From Bombus terrestris (lineage: Eukaryota; Arthropoda; Insecta; Hymenoptera; Apidae): DNA of 64,000 nt. A model generated the notes under the pieces. It searched no databases and was not told the DNA's origin. It saw nothing but the letters and a program-made list of their open reading frames with translations. Where the stretch lies: contig NC_063277.1 of assembly GCF_910591885.1 (NCBI RefSeq), positions 5,704,001 through 5,768,000 on the forward strand. Reading direction: 5' to 3'. Made by a program: the position numbers and the translations under genes. Position 1 is the stretch's first letter. Each line of letters begins with the position of its first letter. Of the stretch, positions 63,450-64,000 are shown piece after piece.

Positions 63450-64000
63450 TCAGTTGCGTCGCTGGCGAATCTCCTTGGCTCCGTGTGGGTGGTCGGACTC
63501 GTCTGGATCTGGGTGAATGGGTAAGGGGACCAGTCTTTTGACGCCACGATCCAGGGTAGTTGTTGCCGTCTGCACGGTGGCGGTCCGTATGATTCCGTCG
63601 ACTCCTGGATGGACCTTGATCACGCGGCCCAAAGGCCATTGCATGGATGGTACGTTATCCTCCCTGAGAACTACTACGGTGCCTTCTCGGATATCATGTT
63701 TGCCCTTATCCCATTTATTGCGGCGGGTTAGCTCGTTGAGGTACTCTCGATGCCATCTGCTCCAGAACTGCTGTTTGATCTGGTGGATGCGCTGCCAACT
63801 TGATAGCTGCCCTGATGGAACTGTCCTGAAATCACGCTCCCGTAAATTCGTGAGTGTGTCACCGATTAGAAAATGACCGGGAGTGAGGACAGGGGGATCT
63901 TTCGGATCGGATGATATGGGAGTCAGTGGGCGTGAATTAAGGATGGCTTCAATTTCAACCACAAGAGTATGAAGGTGCTCAAAGGTCAAGAGTTCCGTGC
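63450..64000 (-). CDS. pol: BEL/Pao pol, integrase C-terminal part (partial, copy 3)
   Basis: The open frame enters from the right window edge and ends at the TGA at 63450-63452. It covers the end of the integrase, including the region from EHLHTLVVEIEAILNSRPLT to the DUF5641-like C-terminus, with the same sequence as in copies 1 and 2. Integrase core residues lie outside the window. Confidence 0.9.
   Translation of the reverse strand, partial: TELLTFEHLHTLVVEIEAILNSRPLTPISSDPKDPPVLTPGHFLIGDTLTNLRERDFRTVPSGQLSSWQRIHQIKQQFWSRWHREYLNELTRRNKWDKGKHDIREGTVVVLREDNVPSMQWPLGRVIKVHPGVDGIIRTATVQTATTTLDRGVKRLVPLPIHPDPDESDHPHGAKEIRQRRN

Larger units (their letters stand above)
62628..64000 (-). mobile_element. 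BEL/Pao LTR retrotransposon, copy 3 (cut by window end)
   Basis: Starts 13477 bp after copy 2 with the same LTR terminus and satellite junction. Only the 3' LTR, polypurine tract and integrase C-terminal part are in the window. It shares T at 62882 with copy 2 and has a private C at 62676 (A at 34431 in copy 1), so copies 2 and 3 are closer to each other than to copy 1. Confidence 0.93.

Noticed and set aside
34383..64000. Three independent target-specific insertions of the same element into satellite
   Set aside because: All copies share the exact insertion position, the 5'-versus-3' LTR variants and the flanking satellite order, which fits duplication of one insertion.

Overview
The window looks like heterochromatin from an arthropod, most likely an insect. 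That rests on abundant short-period satellite DNA and a BEL/Pao-class LTR retrotransposon, a class widespread in insects and other invertebrates. The sequence does not identify the species. I see no host single-copy gene, tRNA, rRNA or other RNA gene.

Layout: positions 1-34382, 41734-49150 and 56502-62627 (about 48 kb, roughly 1,600 monomers) are one AT-rich satellite with a 30-bp monomer. It is built around overlapping palindromes (ACGTTATAACGT and TATAACGTTATA) and the motif TAATACTATATAACG. Because 30 is a multiple of three and only one of the six frames lacks stops, the array produces long decapeptide 'ORFs' (up to 864 codons) on the + strand. These behave as period artefacts: variation falls mostly at amino-acid-changing positions and the frame is broken wherever a 28-, 29- or 31-bp monomer occurs. 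The array has nested higher-order repeats: 269-bp (9-mer) and 509-bp (17-mer) tandem duplications, a 1290-bp (43-mer) duplication, a 6471-bp tandem pair, and three units of about 7.3-7.6 kb.

The same BEL/Pao provirus, on the - strand, occurs at 34383-41733 and 49151-56501, and its 3' end enters a third copy at 62628-64000. Each full copy is 7351 bp. Its parts are 776-bp TG...CA LTRs, a 5-bp ACTAT target duplication inside a satellite monomer, a primer-binding site matching tRNA-Tyr directly next to the 5' LTR, a polypurine tract next to the 3' LTR, gag with three zinc knuckles, and pol in the order protease, RT, RNase H, integrase. There is no env. Gag, protease-RT and RNase H-integrase lie in one frame but are separated by two in-frame TGA codons. 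The first sits in the strong readthrough context TGA-CTAG; the second looks like an inactivating mutation.

All copies share the same target duplication and the same 5'-versus-3' LTR differences. This means one insertion occurred and the provirus plus flanking satellite was then amplified as a composite tandem unit (14768 bp, then 13477 bp, then a third truncated by the window edge). The composite macrosatellite and the possible gag/pol readthrough codon are the two observations most worth following up.
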